From the NCBI RefSeq assembly GCF_034039665.1, contig NZ_CP120131.1, forward strand, positions 2,410,499-2,474,498: DNA of 64,000 bases, read 5' to 3'. This document shows, one piece after another, positions 32,043 through 50,175 of this stretch (its first letter is position 1; every line of letters starts with the position of its first letter). The notes below the pieces were generated by a model. It was not told the DNA's origin. It made no database searches and worked only from the letters and a program-made list of their open reading frames with translations. Made by a program: the position numbers and the translations under genes. The DNA is from Mammaliicoccus sp. Dog046 (GTDB taxonomy: Bacteria; Bacillota; Bacilli; Staphylococcales; Staphylococcaceae).

Positions 32043-32891
32043 TCACCCCAGTAGTCTTGCAATGAACACATCATTACAACAACCCATTAAAGCATTGTAG
32101 ACTTGCTTTGCTTGTCTTTCTTTCTGTACGAAGCCATAAACAGTCGGTCCACTGCCACTCATAAGCGCTGCATCAACGCCGCTATTTTGCATCGTATTTT
32201 TCAATTTTTCGACCTCTGGATATAAATGCATCGTCACGCTTTCTAAGCTATTACCAAGCGATTGACATAACATTTCATAATCACCTGTTTCAAGCGCCTC
32301 CAGACACGCTTTCGTAGGTACTTCAATTGTTTCATTCAAATCTAATGCACCATATATCTCTGGTGTAGATACGCCAATATCTGGCTTAGCAACTACAACC
32401 CATGCTGATGGTGGCTTCGGAAGATGTGTAAGTTGCTCGCCTCTTCCTCGGCAGAGCGCCGTCTTACCATAAATACAGAAAGAAATATCTGATCCTATTT
32501 CTGATGCAAGTTCACTTAAAGCTTCAAGTGAGTCATTAATACCCCACAATTCGTTTAATCCTCTAAATGTAGCAGCCGCATCACTTGATCCACCTGCTAA
32601 ACCAGCAGAAATCGGAATACTTTTTTCTAATGATATCGTGACACCTTGTTTAATATTGTATTTATCTTGCATTAATTTCGCAGCTTTATAAGCTAAATTT
32701 CTGTGATCACTAGGAACAAAGTTATGCTCTACATCAATAACAATTTCTCCATCTTCGCGAGTTTCGAATGTTAAACGATCATTTATGTCTATTGTAGTCA
32801 TAATCATTTCTACTTCATGATAACCATCATCACGTTTGTATAATGTATCCAGTGTTAAATTAATTTTTGCTGGTGCCGTTTCATAAATCAT
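32043..32891 (-). CDS. ispE: 4-diphosphocytidyl-2-C-methyl-D-erythritol kinase-like GHMP kinase
   Basis: A 282-residue GHMP kinase with APAKINL (6-12), the glycine-rich loop [12 protein letters not shown] (96-107) and a C-terminal GSGPTVYG motif. The family phosphorylates CDP-methylerythritol in the MEP isoprenoid pathway. Staphylococci use the mevalonate pathway, so this retained IspE-like protein may have another substrate. In the literature it is often annotated only as putative. It lies between veg and purR as in Bacillus. Confidence 0.9.
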   Translation of the reverse strand: MIYETAPAKINLTLDTLYKRDDGYHEVEMIMTTIDINDRLTFETREDGEIVIDVEHNFVPSDHRNLAYKAAKLMQDKYNIKQGVTISLEKSIPISAGLAGGSSDAAATFRGLNELWGINDSLEALSELASEIGSDISFCIYGKTALCRGRGEQLTHLPKPPSAWVVVAKPDIGVSTPEIYGALDLNETIEVPTKACLEALETGDYEMLCQSLGNSLESVTMHLYPEVEKLKNTMQNSGVDAALMSGSGPTVYGFVQKERQAKQVYNALMGCCNDVFIARLLG

Positions 32892-32978
32892 ATACTTGCC
32901 CTCTCTAAAACTTATTATTATGATTTTACCATAAATAAAAGTTAGAAAGTATGCGCTTTAGTCTATTTTTTTCACAAT

Positions 32979-33023
32979 AAAAAACTCTACGCCATATCAC
33001 AGTCATATCGCGTAGAGTTTTTT
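32979..33023 (-). terminator. veg terminator
   Basis: The inverted repeat ACTCTACGCGATATGACTGT / ATATGGCGTAGAGT, flanked by A and T runs, follows the veg stop by 16 nt and precedes ispE. Confidence 0.92.
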
Positions 33024-33038
33024 ATTATATCTTTCAAA

Positions 33039-33302
33039 TTACTGAACGACAAATTCTTCTTTAAGTTCGTTCATAAAAGTTACTTGGACATTCTCAGTTA
33101 ATACATCAGTGTATGTATAAGACACACGCTCAAAATTATGTTTCTCTTGGTCTAATTCAACCACGAAAACTGATGGATACGTTTCTTTAAGCACACCACT
33201 GCGCTCAATTAACTTCTTACGTCCTCCATTAGCTTTAAGTACAATACGATTTCCTAATTGACAATCCAATATTTTTTTGATGTCCACTAAAGTTTTCGAC
33301 AT
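33039..33302 (-). CDS. veg: Veg protein
   Basis: An 87-residue SH3-like small protein of the Veg family ([20 protein letters not shown]...[19 protein letters not shown]). In Bacillus it is highly expressed and linked to biofilm regulation; the function in staphylococci is not settled. It has a strong consensus promoter and its own terminator, consistent with a highly expressed single gene. Confidence 0.95.
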   Translation of the reverse strand: MSKTLVDIKKILDCQLGNRIVLKANGGRKKLIERSGVLKETYPSVFVVELDQEKHNFERVSYTYTDVLTENVQVTFMNELKEEFVVQ

Positions 33303-33326
33303 ATTGACCCACCTCGCTATACATAA

Positions 33327-33355
33327 ATTGTACTATGAAACCGCGATTTTGTCAA
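33327..33355 (-). promoter_or_regulatory. veg promoter
   Basis: On the minus strand TTGACA (33350-33355) and TACAAT (33327-33332) are separated by 17 nt, with AGGTGGG as Shine-Dalgarno downstream. This is one of the strongest-looking promoters of the window. Confidence 0.88.
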
Positions 33356-33400
33356 ATAAAATTTAAATTTTATCAATTAGAGAATGTATTGTCAATATAT

Positions 33401-34838
<1,438 letters not shown>

Positions 34839-34856
34839 GATATCTTCCTTCTTTAA

Positions 34857-34888
34857 AGATGCCCCAAAACAGTCGTTTTGGGGCATCT
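34857..34888 (-). terminator. tatD terminator/attenuator
   Basis: A 14-bp perfect hairpin (GATGCCCCAAAAC and its complement) starts right after the tatD stop. On the minus strand it is followed only by TTTAAAG, so read-through into rnmV is likely. Confidence 0.75.
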
Positions 34889-34892
34889 AATT

Positions 34893-35657
34893 TTATATTT
34901 TAAATAAGCGTTCAGCATTTTTAGTAGTTGCTTCACAGATTTCTTCATAAGTTAAGCCTCTAAGCTCGGCAATTTGTTCAGCTACTAATTTCACACGTGC
35001 AGGTTCATTTCTTTTTCCTCTATATGGATGAGGAGATAAGAAAGGTGCATCTGTTTCTACAAGCAATCTATCTAGTGGTACATGTTTTGCTACCTCTTTC
35101 GGCTGCTTAGCATTCTTAAACGTCACAGGCCCACCTAAAGACACATAAAAATTCATCTTCAGTATTTCATCTGCAATTTCATTAGAACCACTAAAACTAT
35201 GCATAATGCCACCAACTTCACTCGCATTTTCTTCCCTCAAAATATCTACACAATCTTGTGTTGCTTCACGATTATGAATAATAATAGGCAATTGAACACG
35301 TTTAGCTAGTGCAATTTGCTTTCTGAATACTTCTTTTTGAATTTCTTTTGGAGATTTATCCCAATGATAATCTAATCCAGTTTCACCTATACCGATGATT
35401 TTAGGATGCTTAGAAAGTGATTCAATCCATTCTAAACGTTCCTCCGTACAATCTATCGCGTCAACGGGATGCCAACCAATAATGCCATAAATAAAGTCAT
35501 ATTGATCTATTAATGTCATTGTTCTTTCAACCGTTTTAGTATCAAAGCCAACAACAAACATTCGATCTATACCTTCTTCTAACGCTCTGTTTATAACTTC
35601 TTCTAAATCTTCGTCATATTGGTCTGCATTTAAATGGACATGTGTATCTATGAGCAT
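34893..35657 (-). CDS. tatD: TatD-family metal-dependent DNase
   Basis: A 254-residue TIM-barrel metal hydrolase with DTHVHL (4-9), GIGETGLDYH (about 91-100), IHNREA, MHSFSG and VETDAPFL motifs, all the metal ligands of the TatD (YabD) family. Members have 3'-5' exonuclease or endonuclease activity on DNA. It lies 21 nt downstream of metG. Confidence 0.96.
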   Translation of the reverse strand: MLIDTHVHLNADQYDEDLEEVINRALEEGIDRMFVVGFDTKTVERTMTLIDQYDFIYGIIGWHPVDAIDCTEERLEWIESLSKHPKIIGIGETGLDYHWDKSPKEIQKEVFRKQIALAKRVQLPIIIHNREATQDCVDILREENASEVGGIMHSFSGSNEIADEILKMNFYVSLGGPVTFKNAKQPKEVAKHVPLDRLLVETDAPFLSPHPYRGKRNEPARVKLVAEQIAELRGLTYEEICEATTKNAERLFKI

Positions 35658-35678
35658 ACGAATCTTCCTTCCATACTG

Positions 35679-37685
<2,007 letters not shown>

Positions 37686-37703
37686 CTAATTTCTTATCTT
37701 ACT

Positions 37704-37732
37704 AATATACCGAAAATAAAGGATTTTTTCAA
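37704..37732 (-). promoter_or_regulatory. metG promoter
   Basis: TTGAAA and TATATT on the minus strand with a 17-nt spacer, ending about 30 nt before the GGAGG Shine-Dalgarno of metG. The rest of the 37674-37906 gap holds the divergent abrB promoter region. Confidence 0.65.
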
Positions 37733-37792
37733 TATTACCTTATTATGCCAAGTCGTATTTATTTTGTTTTTTATTTCTAAAATTAAGTGTCT

Positions 37793-37804
37793 ACAATATA
37801 TTGT
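37793..37804. promoter_or_regulatory. Perfect palindrome ACAATATATTGT in the metG-abrB divergent region
   Basis: A 12-bp perfect palindrome, 5 nt upstream of a plus-strand TTGACA (37809-37814) that could serve abrB. The only clear -10 match, TATACT (37835-37840), is spaced 20 nt from it, longer than ideal. The palindrome is a candidate operator, for instance for AbrB autoregulation; that is speculative. Confidence 0.35.
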
Positions 37805-37906
37805 TATATTGACATTTTCTTGCATTCATATTAGTATACTATTTATATAATTGTCGAATGGATGTCGAATTAGATAATTATGGTTTTATTAAACGGAGGT
37901 AAAGAG

Positions 37907-38182
37907 ATGAAATCAACTGGAATCGTACGTAAAGTAGATGAACTAGGCCGTGTAGTAATTCCTATCGAATTACGACGCATATTAGATATCGCTGAGAAAG
38001 ATGCATTAGAAATTTACACTGATGACGATAAAATTATTTTAAAGAAATATTCACCTAACATGACTTGTCAAGTTACTGGCGATGTTTCGGAAGATAACTT
38101 TGTACTTGCCGGTGGTAAAATTGTATTGAGCAAAGATGGCGCTCAACAATTAATTAACGAAATACAAAACAAATCAAACTAA
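37907..38182 (+). CDS. AbrB/SpoVT family transition-state regulator
   Basis: A 91-residue protein with a SpoVT-AbrB swapped-hairpin DNA-binding domain at the N-terminus (MKSTGIVRKVDELGRVVIPIE) and a C-terminal dimerisation region. I use the ATG at 37907, seven nucleotides after GGAGGT; an upstream in-frame ATG lies before that Shine-Dalgarno. It is one of only three plus-strand genes and is convergent with rsmI, sharing a bidirectional terminator. Gene targets are unknown from sequence. Confidence 0.93.
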   Translation: MKSTGIVRKVDELGRVVIPIELRRILDIAEKDALEIYTDDDKIILKKYSPNMTCQVTGDVSEDNFVLAGGKIVLSKDGAQQLINEIQNKSN

Positions 38183-38195
38183 TAAATAATGCATA

Positions 38196-38239
38196 AAAGG
38201 AAAGTTAAGCGACACTGCGCGCTTAACTTTCCTTTTTTT
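38196..38239. terminator. Bidirectional terminator between abrB and rsmI
   Basis: AAAGGAAAGTTAAGC (38196-38210) and its perfect complement ending in a T run (38221-38239) form a 15-bp hairpin flanked by A and T runs. It serves the converging abrB and rsmI genes; its last base touches the rsmI stop codon. Confidence 0.92.
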
Positions 38240-39080
38240 ATTCTTGTATATGATACGCTTCGTATACTTCTCTTTTTTTCATCTTTCGATCAACTGATAC
38301 TTGTTTAATTGCATCTTTAGAAGTCATATCTTCTTTCTGCATATAAGAATCGACATGATTAACCAACGACATACCTTCCCACCAATGAGTTGCTGTCGCT
38401 TCTTCGTTAACACCTTCGATAAGCACTACAAATTCACCTTTTTGAGGTATCAGTGCTTCTTCTAACATTTGTGCAATTGTCTGTATGCTTTCAGTTTCTA
38501 CTTGTTCGAACTTTTTAGTGAGTTCTCTACCAATAGCTACTCGTCGCTCAGGATCAATTTCAGCAATTGCCTGTACAGTCTGTTTAATGCGATATGGTGA
38601 CTCATAAATCATTGATGTCGATTCTCTAGACATCCATTTTTCAAGAACAGCATGTTTTTCTTTAGCGTGTCTCGGTAAAAATCCTAAAAATACAAATTTA
38701 TACGATGGTAAGCCACTCGTCATCAATGCTGTAATTGCAGCATTCGGTCCAGGAATAGTTTCAACGCGATAGTCTTGTTCTCTTGCTTGATTAACAAGTT
38801 CATATCCCGGATCGCTAATACATGGACATCCTGCATCCGAAACTAATGCGATGTCTTTACCCTCTTCTAATAACGCTAAAATATGTTCTGCCGATTTATC
38901 CTTATTATGCTCATGATAAGATTTTAAAGGTGTTTCAATTTGATAATGCTGACACAACTTAGCAGTTACACGTGTATCTTCGCAAAATATAAAATCAACT
39001 TCTGTTAACGTTCTTACCGCACGATACGTAATATCTTCTAAATTACCTATTGGTGTTCCTACTAAATATAAGATAGGCAT
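38238..39080 (-). CDS. rsmI: 16S rRNA (cytidine(1402)-2'-O)-methyltransferase
   Basis: Methylates the ribose of C1402 in the 16S decoding centre. The 280-residue tetrapyrrole-methylase-fold protein has GTPIGNLED (8-16), CEDTR (33-37) and SDAGCP (81-86). The ATG at 39080 is chosen because GGAGGG lies five nucleotides upstream; the longer frame begins within the GIY-YIG gene. It is the last gene of a run starting at tmk or earlier. Confidence 0.96.
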   Translation of the reverse strand: MPILYLVGTPIGNLEDITYRAVRTLTEVDFIFCEDTRVTAKLCQHYQIETPLKSYHEHNKDKSAEHILALLEEGKDIALVSDAGCPCISDPGYELVNQAREQDYRVETIPGPNAAITALMTSGLPSYKFVFLGFLPRHAKEKHAVLEKWMSRESTSMIYESPYRIKQTVQAIAEIDPERRVAIGRELTKKFEQVETESIQTIAQMLEEALIPQKGEFVVLIEGVNEEATATHWWEGMSLVNHVDSYMQKEDMTSKDAIKQVSVDRKMKKREVYEAYHIQE

Positions 39081-39081
39081 C

Positions 39082-39330
39082 CTATCCCTCCTTGATGAGT
39101 GCAAGTTTTTGTTTTCTACTCAATTGTTTCAGTGCATACTCTCTTTTCAGTGCATCTGATTTATTATCAAATATCTCATGATATACCAATTTTACTGGAC
39201 GTCTTATTTTTGTATATTTTGCACCTTTACCGTCATTATGAACTTTAATTCTTCGTTCCAAATTCGTAGTGTAACCAGTATATAATGTACTATCCTTACA
39301 TTCTAATATATATGTATAAAATTTATCCAT
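39082..39330 (-). CDS. GIY-YIG superfamily endonuclease-like protein (UPF0213/YazA)
   Basis: An 82-residue protein with the compact GIY-YIG fold: YTYILEC...LYTGYT (5-21), a conserved Arg in NLERR (23-27) and a downstream Glu. Related to the SLX1-like YazA family. The substrate is unknown. It overlaps the trmN6 stop by 8 nt and its stop adjoins the rsmI start, so the three are one translational unit. Confidence 0.92.
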   Translation of the reverse strand: MDKFYTYILECKDSTLYTGYTTNLERRIKVHNDGKGAKYTKIRRPVKLVYHEIFDNKSDALKREYALKQLSRKQKLALIKEG

Positions 39331-40051
39331 AATAGACTGCCTTCATTTCTTTAGAATACTCTCCATCCGTGTCATAAATATAAAATGGTTGTTCTATCTT
39401 CAAGCCAGCTTGCCCAGCATTTCTACCTTCAACCAAAATTGTGATTGCTTCTGGTTTATTAGGCGTGCTATATACCATTTTCAACCTTTTTGGTTCAATA
39501 CGATGTTCTCTGAAGGAACTTAAGACATCCATCAGTCTATCCGCTCTGTGAACCATCACAAGTTTACCACCTTGCTTCAACAAATGCTTACTCGCTTTAA
39601 CGACATCATCTAACGTACAATATATTTCGTGTCTAGCAATTTTATGCGCTTCTTTTTGATGTTGTATTTTTTGGTTTTCTTTAAAGTAAGGCGGGTTTAC
39701 TGTTACTAAGTCAAAAGTAGATGGTTTATATTTTTTCGCGACATCCTTTAAATCCATTTGCTGAATTTCAATTTGATTTTCAAGATGATTATGTTGAATC
39801 GTTCTATTAGCCATATCCACAAGTGCTGGTTGAATCTCAACGCCCTGTATCTTTGCACGAGTCTTATGTGCTAACAGTACGGGTATAATGCCATTACCTG
39901 TACATAAATCCATTACTTGATCTTTATGACGAACTTTTGTAAATTCTCCTAATAGCAATGCATCTGTTGAGAATGAAAACACATCATCATTTTGGATAAT
40001 TTCGAAGTTTTCTCTTAACAATTGATCTAGTCTTTCACCATCTACTAACAT
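39323..40051 (-). CDS. trmN6: tRNA1(Val) (adenine(37)-N6)-methyltransferase-like protein
   Basis: A 242-residue class I SAM methyltransferase with DLCTGNG (48-54) as motif I and NPPYF (119-123), the N6-adenine signature. The YabB/YfiC family includes E. coli TrmN6, which modifies A37 of tRNA-Val. The tRNA target here is inferred. It is preceded by a terminator hairpin after yabA. Confidence 0.9.
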   Translation of the reverse strand: MLVDGERLDQLLRENFEIIQNDDVFSFSTDALLLGEFTKVRHKDQVMDLCTGNGIIPVLLAHKTRAKIQGVEIQPALVDMANRTIQHNHLENQIEIQQMDLKDVAKKYKPSTFDLVTVNPPYFKENQKIQHQKEAHKIARHEIYCTLDDVVKASKHLLKQGGKLVMVHRADRLMDVLSSFREHRIEPKRLKMVYSTPNKPEAITILVEGRNAGQAGLKIEQPFYIYDTDGEYSKEMKAVYYG

Positions 40052-40065
40052 ACTTACACCTCATT

Positions 40066-40105
40066 TAAAAAGAGGCTCAGACATAAATGTCTCTGCCTCT
40101 TTATT
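40066..40105 (-). terminator. yabA terminator
   Basis: A 13-bp AGAGGCAGAGACAT / ATGTCTGAGCCTCT hairpin on the minus strand with a TTTTTAAA tail, overlapping the yabA stop. A member of the repeated GAGACATAA terminator family of this window. Confidence 0.85.
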
Positions 40106-40440
40106 TATTCTCTATTAAGCACCTCTAAACAGAATAAACAATCTTGACCTTGTCTATGTTTACCAAATAGTTCTCCTCTACAAATATGAAAACCTTCATG
40201 ATATAACATCGCAAAGTTATCTCTGCTTTGTAGTGGTCTTACCTTCTTATTTGGCTTCTTCTCTTGAGTACTGTCATTAGACTCCACAACACGTTTCAAG
40301 CTCTCATTTTCCATTTGAAGTGCAACATTGTCTTCAACTAATTCTACTGCTTGGTTCTTAAGTTTCTCCAAGTGCGTATTAATTTGTTTAATTTCGCTTT
40401 CTAATGTCATAATCGTTTCAAACAACTCGTCCCTATTCAC
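40105..40440 (-). CDS. yabA: Replication initiation control protein YabA
   Basis: Binds DnaA and DnaN and restrains re-initiation of replication. The 111-residue protein has an N-terminal leucine-rich coiled coil (about 1-60), a flexible linker, and a C-terminal zinc-binding site with H85, C87, C101 and C104. It is 14 nt downstream of ricT, as in Bacillus. Confidence 0.96.
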   Translation of the reverse strand: MNRDELFETIMTLESEIKQINTHLEKLKNQAVELVEDNVALQMENESLKRVVESNDSTQEKKPNKKVRPLQSRDNFAMLYHEGFHICRGELFGKHRQGQDCLFCLEVLNRE

Positions 40441-40454
40441 AGTATAAACCTCCC

Positions 40455-41261
40455 TTATGAATGGACTTCAAGTAATTCTTCAAGTTTATAATCAAAAAGT
40501 TGTTCGAAACCTTTTACTTTAACTTGCATAGTAACATCTAATATATTTAATCCAACAACTTTACCATCACCTTCAGGGGTAACTACTGTCGTGCCCACAT
40601 CAGGTAATTCATTTCTAACTTCTTCGTAATAGTCATTTTCATATTTTAAACAACACATCAATCGCCCACATGCGCCAGATATTTTCGTCGGATTTAATGA
40701 GAGGTTTTGGTCTTTTGCCATTTTAATAGACACTGGCTCAAAATCTCCTAAAAATGTAGAACAACAAAGTGACCGTCCACAAGGCCCAATTCCACCTAAT
40801 AACTTCGCTTCATCTCTAACACCGATTTGTCTTAGTTCTATACGTGTCTTCAATTCATAGGCTAATGATTTAACTAAATTTCTAAAATCTATACGATCAT
40901 CAGCTGTAAAATTAAATATTACTTTACTCTTATCTAATGTGTATTCGCAGTTAACTAATCTCATATTCAATTCATGAGTAACAACAAGTTCTTTACACAG
41001 TTTCAATGCATAGTCAGCATCTGATAAATTATTTTGATACTTTTGTATATCTTCTTCAGTTGCAAGACGCATGACTTCCTTTAGAGGTAATACAACATCG
41101 TCTTGTCCGACATGACGGTTAGTTAATTTGACTCTGCCCAATTCCATGCCACGTTTAGATTCTACTACAACTAAATCATTTTCTTTAAATCTTTCTCCAT
41201 TCGGTGAAAAATATTCTTTCTTACCGGCTTCTTGAAATTGAACACCTATAATTTCATACAT
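40455..41261 (-). CDS. ricT: RicT/YaaT, PSP1-domain regulator of RNA processing
   Basis: A 268-residue PSP1-domain protein. With RicA and RicF it forms the Y-complex that carries iron-sulfur clusters and steers RNase Y maturation of selected mRNAs in Bacillus. The cysteine ligands are visible as C161, C166, C167, C198, C203 and C204. It starts 4 nt after the holB stop with AGAGGTG as Shine-Dalgarno. Confidence 0.94.
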   Translation of the reverse strand: MYEIIGVQFQEAGKKEYFSPNGERFKENDLVVVESKRGMELGRVKLTNRHVGQDDVVLPLKEVMRLATEEDIQKYQNNLSDADYALKLCKELVVTHELNMRLVNCEYTLDKSKVIFNFTADDRIDFRNLVKSLAYELKTRIELRQIGVRDEAKLLGGIGPCGRSLCCSTFLGDFEPVSIKMAKDQNLSLNPTKISGACGRLMCCLKYENDYYEEVRNELPDVGTTVVTPEGDGKVVGLNILDVTMQVKVKGFEQLFDYKLEELLEVHS

Positions 41262-41265
41262 CTAA

Positions 41266-42192
41266 TCACCTCTTCCCGTTAACAACCATTTGTTCTAACA
41301 CAAGCATGATACCTACATTTTGTGCTAATTTACGGTTGGCTTCTGTTATAACCTGTATATAATTTGAAATATCATTTAATGATAAATGTTTGCTTATTTC
41401 TATAATTTCCGATTCCATATCTGGATAGGCTTTGATTACGTCTAATTCTATTTTAGCATGTAATACATCTTGAAAATATGCATTTAAACAATTTAAAAAC
41501 AATTGTTGTAAAGGACGCGATTGTATCATTTTTGTACAATCAATCAAATAGATCATCGCCATTTGTGTATCTTTCACCATAAGCTCAGCTAACTTAGTCA
41601 CTGATTTTCTAATTTGCGTAAAAACTTGTTCCTCAGTTAACAGTAACGCTTCTTCTTTATCTGACGTGATAAAACTCAATGTATGTGCAATCGGTGATGA
41701 AATGTCAGATTGCTTCAATTCTTCTATATAGTCTTCTTTTGATGCCGGTTTAAAATGTACAAGCTGACACCTTGAATGTATTGTTGGTAATATTGAATCT
41801 TTCTTCGTTGTAAGTAATAGCGCAATTGTATTTGGAGGTGGTTCTTCCAAAAATTTAAGTATACTATTCTCACCTTGTACTGTTAGTTTATCAAATGCCT
41901 CAATAATGTAAACTTTATATTGGCTTTCGATTGGTTTTTGATTCATCTTTCTTAACAGTTCTTCTATTTGATGTTTCTTTATTGTCGTTTCATCTGATTG
42001 AATATATACGAAATCAGGATGGTTAAAATTTCGTACTTTCGTTGTGCATGACGTTTCATTTTCACATAATATTTGTTCAGCAAAATACATTGCTGTAGAT
42101 TTCATTTCAAACATATTATCTCCTTCAAACAAATAAGCATGAGATAATTGTTGAGCACTTAATAAATGATCAATTTCTTTTGTTAATTGCAT
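41266..42192 (-). CDS. holB: DNA polymerase III subunit delta'
   Basis: Clamp-loader stator subunit. The 308-residue protein has the delta'-type AAA+ fold. The Walker A position (around 23-33) lacks GKT, as expected for the non-ATP-binding delta' subunit, and an SRC motif (HSRCQLVHF) is present. I use the ATG at 42192, six nucleotides after AAGGAGC. Partners DnaX is encoded at 52181-53869. Confidence 0.94.
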   Translation of the reverse strand: MQLTKEIDHLLSAQQLSHAYLFEGDNMFEMKSTAMYFAEQILCENETSCTTKVRNFNHPDFVYIQSDETTIKKHQIEELLRKMNQKPIESQYKVYIIEAFDKLTVQGENSILKFLEEPPPNTIALLLTTKKDSILPTIHSRCQLVHFKPASKEDYIEELKQSDISSPIAHTLSFITSDKEEALLLTEEQVFTQIRKSVTKLAELMVKDTQMAMIYLIDCTKMIQSRPLQQLFLNCLNAYFQDVLHAKIELDVIKAYPDMESEIIEISKHLSLNDISNYIQVITEANRKLAQNVGIMLVLEQMVVNGKR

Positions 42193-42210
42193 ATTTACGC
42201 TCCTTGCAAT

Positions 42211-42234
42211 AAAAAAGCTGCTCAAACGGCAGCT
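42211..42234 (-). terminator. darA terminator/attenuator
   Basis: AGCTGC/GCAGCT hairpin followed by six T on the minus strand, between the darA stop and the holB Shine-Dalgarno. It should reduce transcription of holB from the tmk-darA promoter. Confidence 0.8.
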
Positions 42235-42243
42235 AATCAGTTC

Positions 42244-43226
<983 letters not shown>

Positions 43227-44570
43227 TTATTGTTCATCCTTTACCTTAATATACTTATTTATTATGCCTTCCACTCTACCACCATTATCAATCCATTGTA
43301 AAAGAGAATCTACTACTTCTTTCGTAATCTGTTCACCTTTTAATATAACGGGTATACCTGGTGGATAAGGGATAACATCTACAGCAGATATGCGATTTAC
43401 CGATTTATTCAATTCTATCTCATGAATTTTTTCTATATCATTATATTTTTTGTTAGCTGAATGAACAGGTAATTTCATCTGTGTTTTTTCTATCTTTTGA
43501 TTATTTCCTTCTATATTAATGTGTGAGATACGTTCTAATAATATTTCAAAAGGAAATCTATCGTTGTCATGCCATAACGGTAACACAATTAAAACATAAT
43601 TCTCATTACACAATTCTACATATATATGCGAATCCTCAAATACACGTTGAACTTCAAATCCAGTTAGATGATCATGGGATACAATTAATTTAAGTGGATC
43701 CTCTAGACAACCTACATAAAATCCAGTCCGTTTTATGGACGCGATCAACTGCGTTCTCTTATTTTTAAACACTTCATCATCAAAACGCTTATAAAAATCT
43801 TCTGCATGCTCAAGACTCGACATAATTAAATAAGAAGGACTTGAAGATTGAAGCATTGTTAAATAATCTTGAATTTTAGATTTTAAATTTAAATTATCAT
43901 TAATATACATCACTGACCCCATTGTTAAAGCAGGCAACGTTTTATGATAAGATTGCACAACTATATCTGCATCATGAGTTAATGTTGATTCAGGGAAGTA
44001 TGAACTAATGCCAAAATGCGCGCCATGTGCTTCATCTACTAACACAGGGATATGATGTTTTTGTAATAATTTAATACTCTCATCAATATTAAACGTTTCT
44101 CCATAATAATTAGGGTACGTAAATATAGCTAATTTCACATTAGATAAATCTATTCCTGAAAGATTTCCAACACCATTATACTGACCTGTAATCTCAGACA
44201 CTGTCATCGGCATCCATCTTGCATCTTGCCTCGTTAAATTTAATGCATTATAAATAGATTTATGTGCATTTCTCGGAATTAGAATTTCGCCTTTTAAATG
44301 TTGTACTGCATATATTGCAGACAGTATACCAACCGTTGTGCCATTAACTAAATACTGACCTGTATACTGCGGGAATCTATTCAGTAAATCCATACTCTCT
44401 TTTATACATCCCTCTGGTTGATGTAAATCATCTAATCCGGTTATTTCAGTCTTATCCATTGCTAAATTCAGTTGATTTAAAGATCCAATTGTATTATTGT
44501 GATGCCCTGGAACATGAAGTGATATTGCTTTTTCATCTTCTAATTCAATCAATTTTTTATTTAAAGTCAT
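43227..44570 (-). CDS. Orn/Lys/Arg decarboxylase family protein
   Basis: A 447-residue PLP-dependent fold-type I decarboxylase-family protein with DEAHGAH (179-185) and the PLP lysine K210 in SYHKTLPAL. It is the short form without the N-terminal wing domain of inducible lysine decarboxylases. The same gene sits before tmk in S. aureus and Bacillus (yaaO), annotated as putative lysine/arginine decarboxylase; the substrate cannot be read from sequence. It is the first gene of the run to yabA. Confidence 0.9.
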   Translation of the reverse strand: MTLNKKLIELEDEKAISLHVPGHHNNTIGSLNQLNLAMDKTEITGLDDLHQPEGCIKESMDLLNRFPQYTGQYLVNGTTVGILSAIYAVQHLKGEILIPRNAHKSIYNALNLTRQDARWMPMTVSEITGQYNGVGNLSGIDLSNVKLAIFTYPNYYGETFNIDESIKLLQKHHIPVLVDEAHGAHFGISSYFPESTLTHDADIVVQSYHKTLPALTMGSVMYINDNLNLKSKIQDYLTMLQSSSPSYLIMSSLEHAEDFYKRFDDEVFKNKRTQLIASIKRTGFYVGCLEDPLKLIVSHDHLTGFEVQRVFEDSHIYVELCNENYVLIVLPLWHDNDRFPFEILLERISHINIEGNNQKIEKTQMKLPVHSANKKYNDIEKIHEIELNKSVNRISAVDVIPYPPGIPVILKGEQITKEVVDSLLQWIDNGGRVEGIINKYIKVKDEQ

Positions 44571-44671
44571 TACATTTACCTCTTATTTTATAATCTCTAC
44601 CATTATATCATGAGTGGGATTTTTATATTTTCCTTTATAAGTTATACTTTAATGTAGAAGGAGTGATTACA

Positions 44672-45037
44672 ATGATCATTAGAAAAGCTACAGAATCTGA
44701 TATACAGTCTATTTATAATATAGCAACTCAAGAAGGATGGAAGACATTTTCAATCGCAAAAATAACTCAACTACTTTCTAAATCTCATATGATAGTTATA
44801 GAAATCGATGATGAAATTATAGGTTATACAAGATATTTAACCGATGAAATTGTAACTTTATATATTGCCGAAATTGTTATATTAAATAACCACAGGAATA
44901 ACGGCTACGCAAAAGAACTGATTCAGTACTTACAAGATTTATATCCCTCAACACGAATAGAGTTACTTTCAGAAAACAATGCTTTTTATGAAAAGATGAA
45001 ATTCCGTAATATTGGTACAGGTTATAGATTACCTTAA
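44672..45037 (+). CDS. Small GNAT-family acetyltransferase
   Basis: A 121-residue GNAT protein with N-terminal RKATESDIQSIYNIA, an acetyl-CoA loop HRNNGYAKEL (74-83) and the C-terminal AFYEKMKFRNIG (104-115). The ATG at 44672 is chosen because AAGGAG lies eight nucleotides upstream; an in-frame GTG at 44663 falls in that Shine-Dalgarno. It is plus strand, wedged between the decarboxylase gene and rRNA operon 3, and runs into the rRNA terminator. The substrate is unknown. It looks like an accessory insertion. Confidence 0.88.
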   Translation: MIIRKATESDIQSIYNIATQEGWKTFSIAKITQLLSKSHMIVIEIDDEIIGYTRYLTDEIVTLYIAEIVILNNHRNNGYAKELIQYLQDLYPSTRIELLSENNAFYEKMKFRNIGTGYRLP

Positions 45038-45044
45038 AAAAGAA

Positions 45045-45070
45045 TAAAAAAAAGAGACCTAACAGGTCTC
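45045..45070 (-). terminator. rRNA operon 3 terminator
   Basis: GAGACCT-GTT-AGGTCTC hairpin followed by eight T on the minus strand, 35 nt after the 5S gene. It is stronger than the terminator of operon 2. Confidence 0.92.
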
Positions 45071-45105
45071 GAGTGCGGCTCATCGCATCCATTTTAAAAA
45101 TATTT

Positions 45106-45220
45106 GCCCGGCAACGTCCTACTCTCGCGGAACGTAAGTCCAACTACCATCGGCGCTAAAGAGCTTAACTTCTGTGTTCGGCATGGGAACAGGTGTGACC
45201 TCTTTGCCATCATCACCAGA
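45106..45220 (-). rRNA. 5S ribosomal RNA, operon 3
   Basis: A 115-nt 5S gene identical to that of operon 2, downstream of the 23S gene of operon 3. Confidence 0.98.
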
Positions 45221-45309
45221 CAAATAGTAAAAAATATTAAGAATGATATTACACATTCAAAACTAGATAGTAAGCAGATTTTACGGCGTAAACCGAGTTA
45301 AAAATTTTG

Positions 45310-48233
<2,924 letters not shown>

Positions 48234-48474
48234 TAATATTTCCTTATACATCACTGTTTAAGAAAATAAATGTTATTAATCTGTGATGTCGTCTAAAAAG
48301 ACGACGCGCGATTATTAAGCTTGAATTTCGTTAGAAATTCACTCGGTTTTTTTGCTTGGTAAAATCTATTTGCTTACTTATCTAGTTTTCAATGTGCAAT
48401 GTGAATGTTAAATAAACATTCAAAACTGAATACAATATGTCTACGCTATTCCATGACCTAATGGTCATTCCGTA

Positions 48475-50039
<1,565 letters not shown>

Positions 50040-50175
50040 AAGAAGTAAGCTTGATTAGCTCTTTTTGATTGGTTAAGCCAATCACTCTTGAAGTACTAAT
50101 AGTACTCAAATTATTGGAATTAACGTTGACATATTGTCATTCAGTTTTCAATGTTCGTTTGCCTCACAAGAAATA

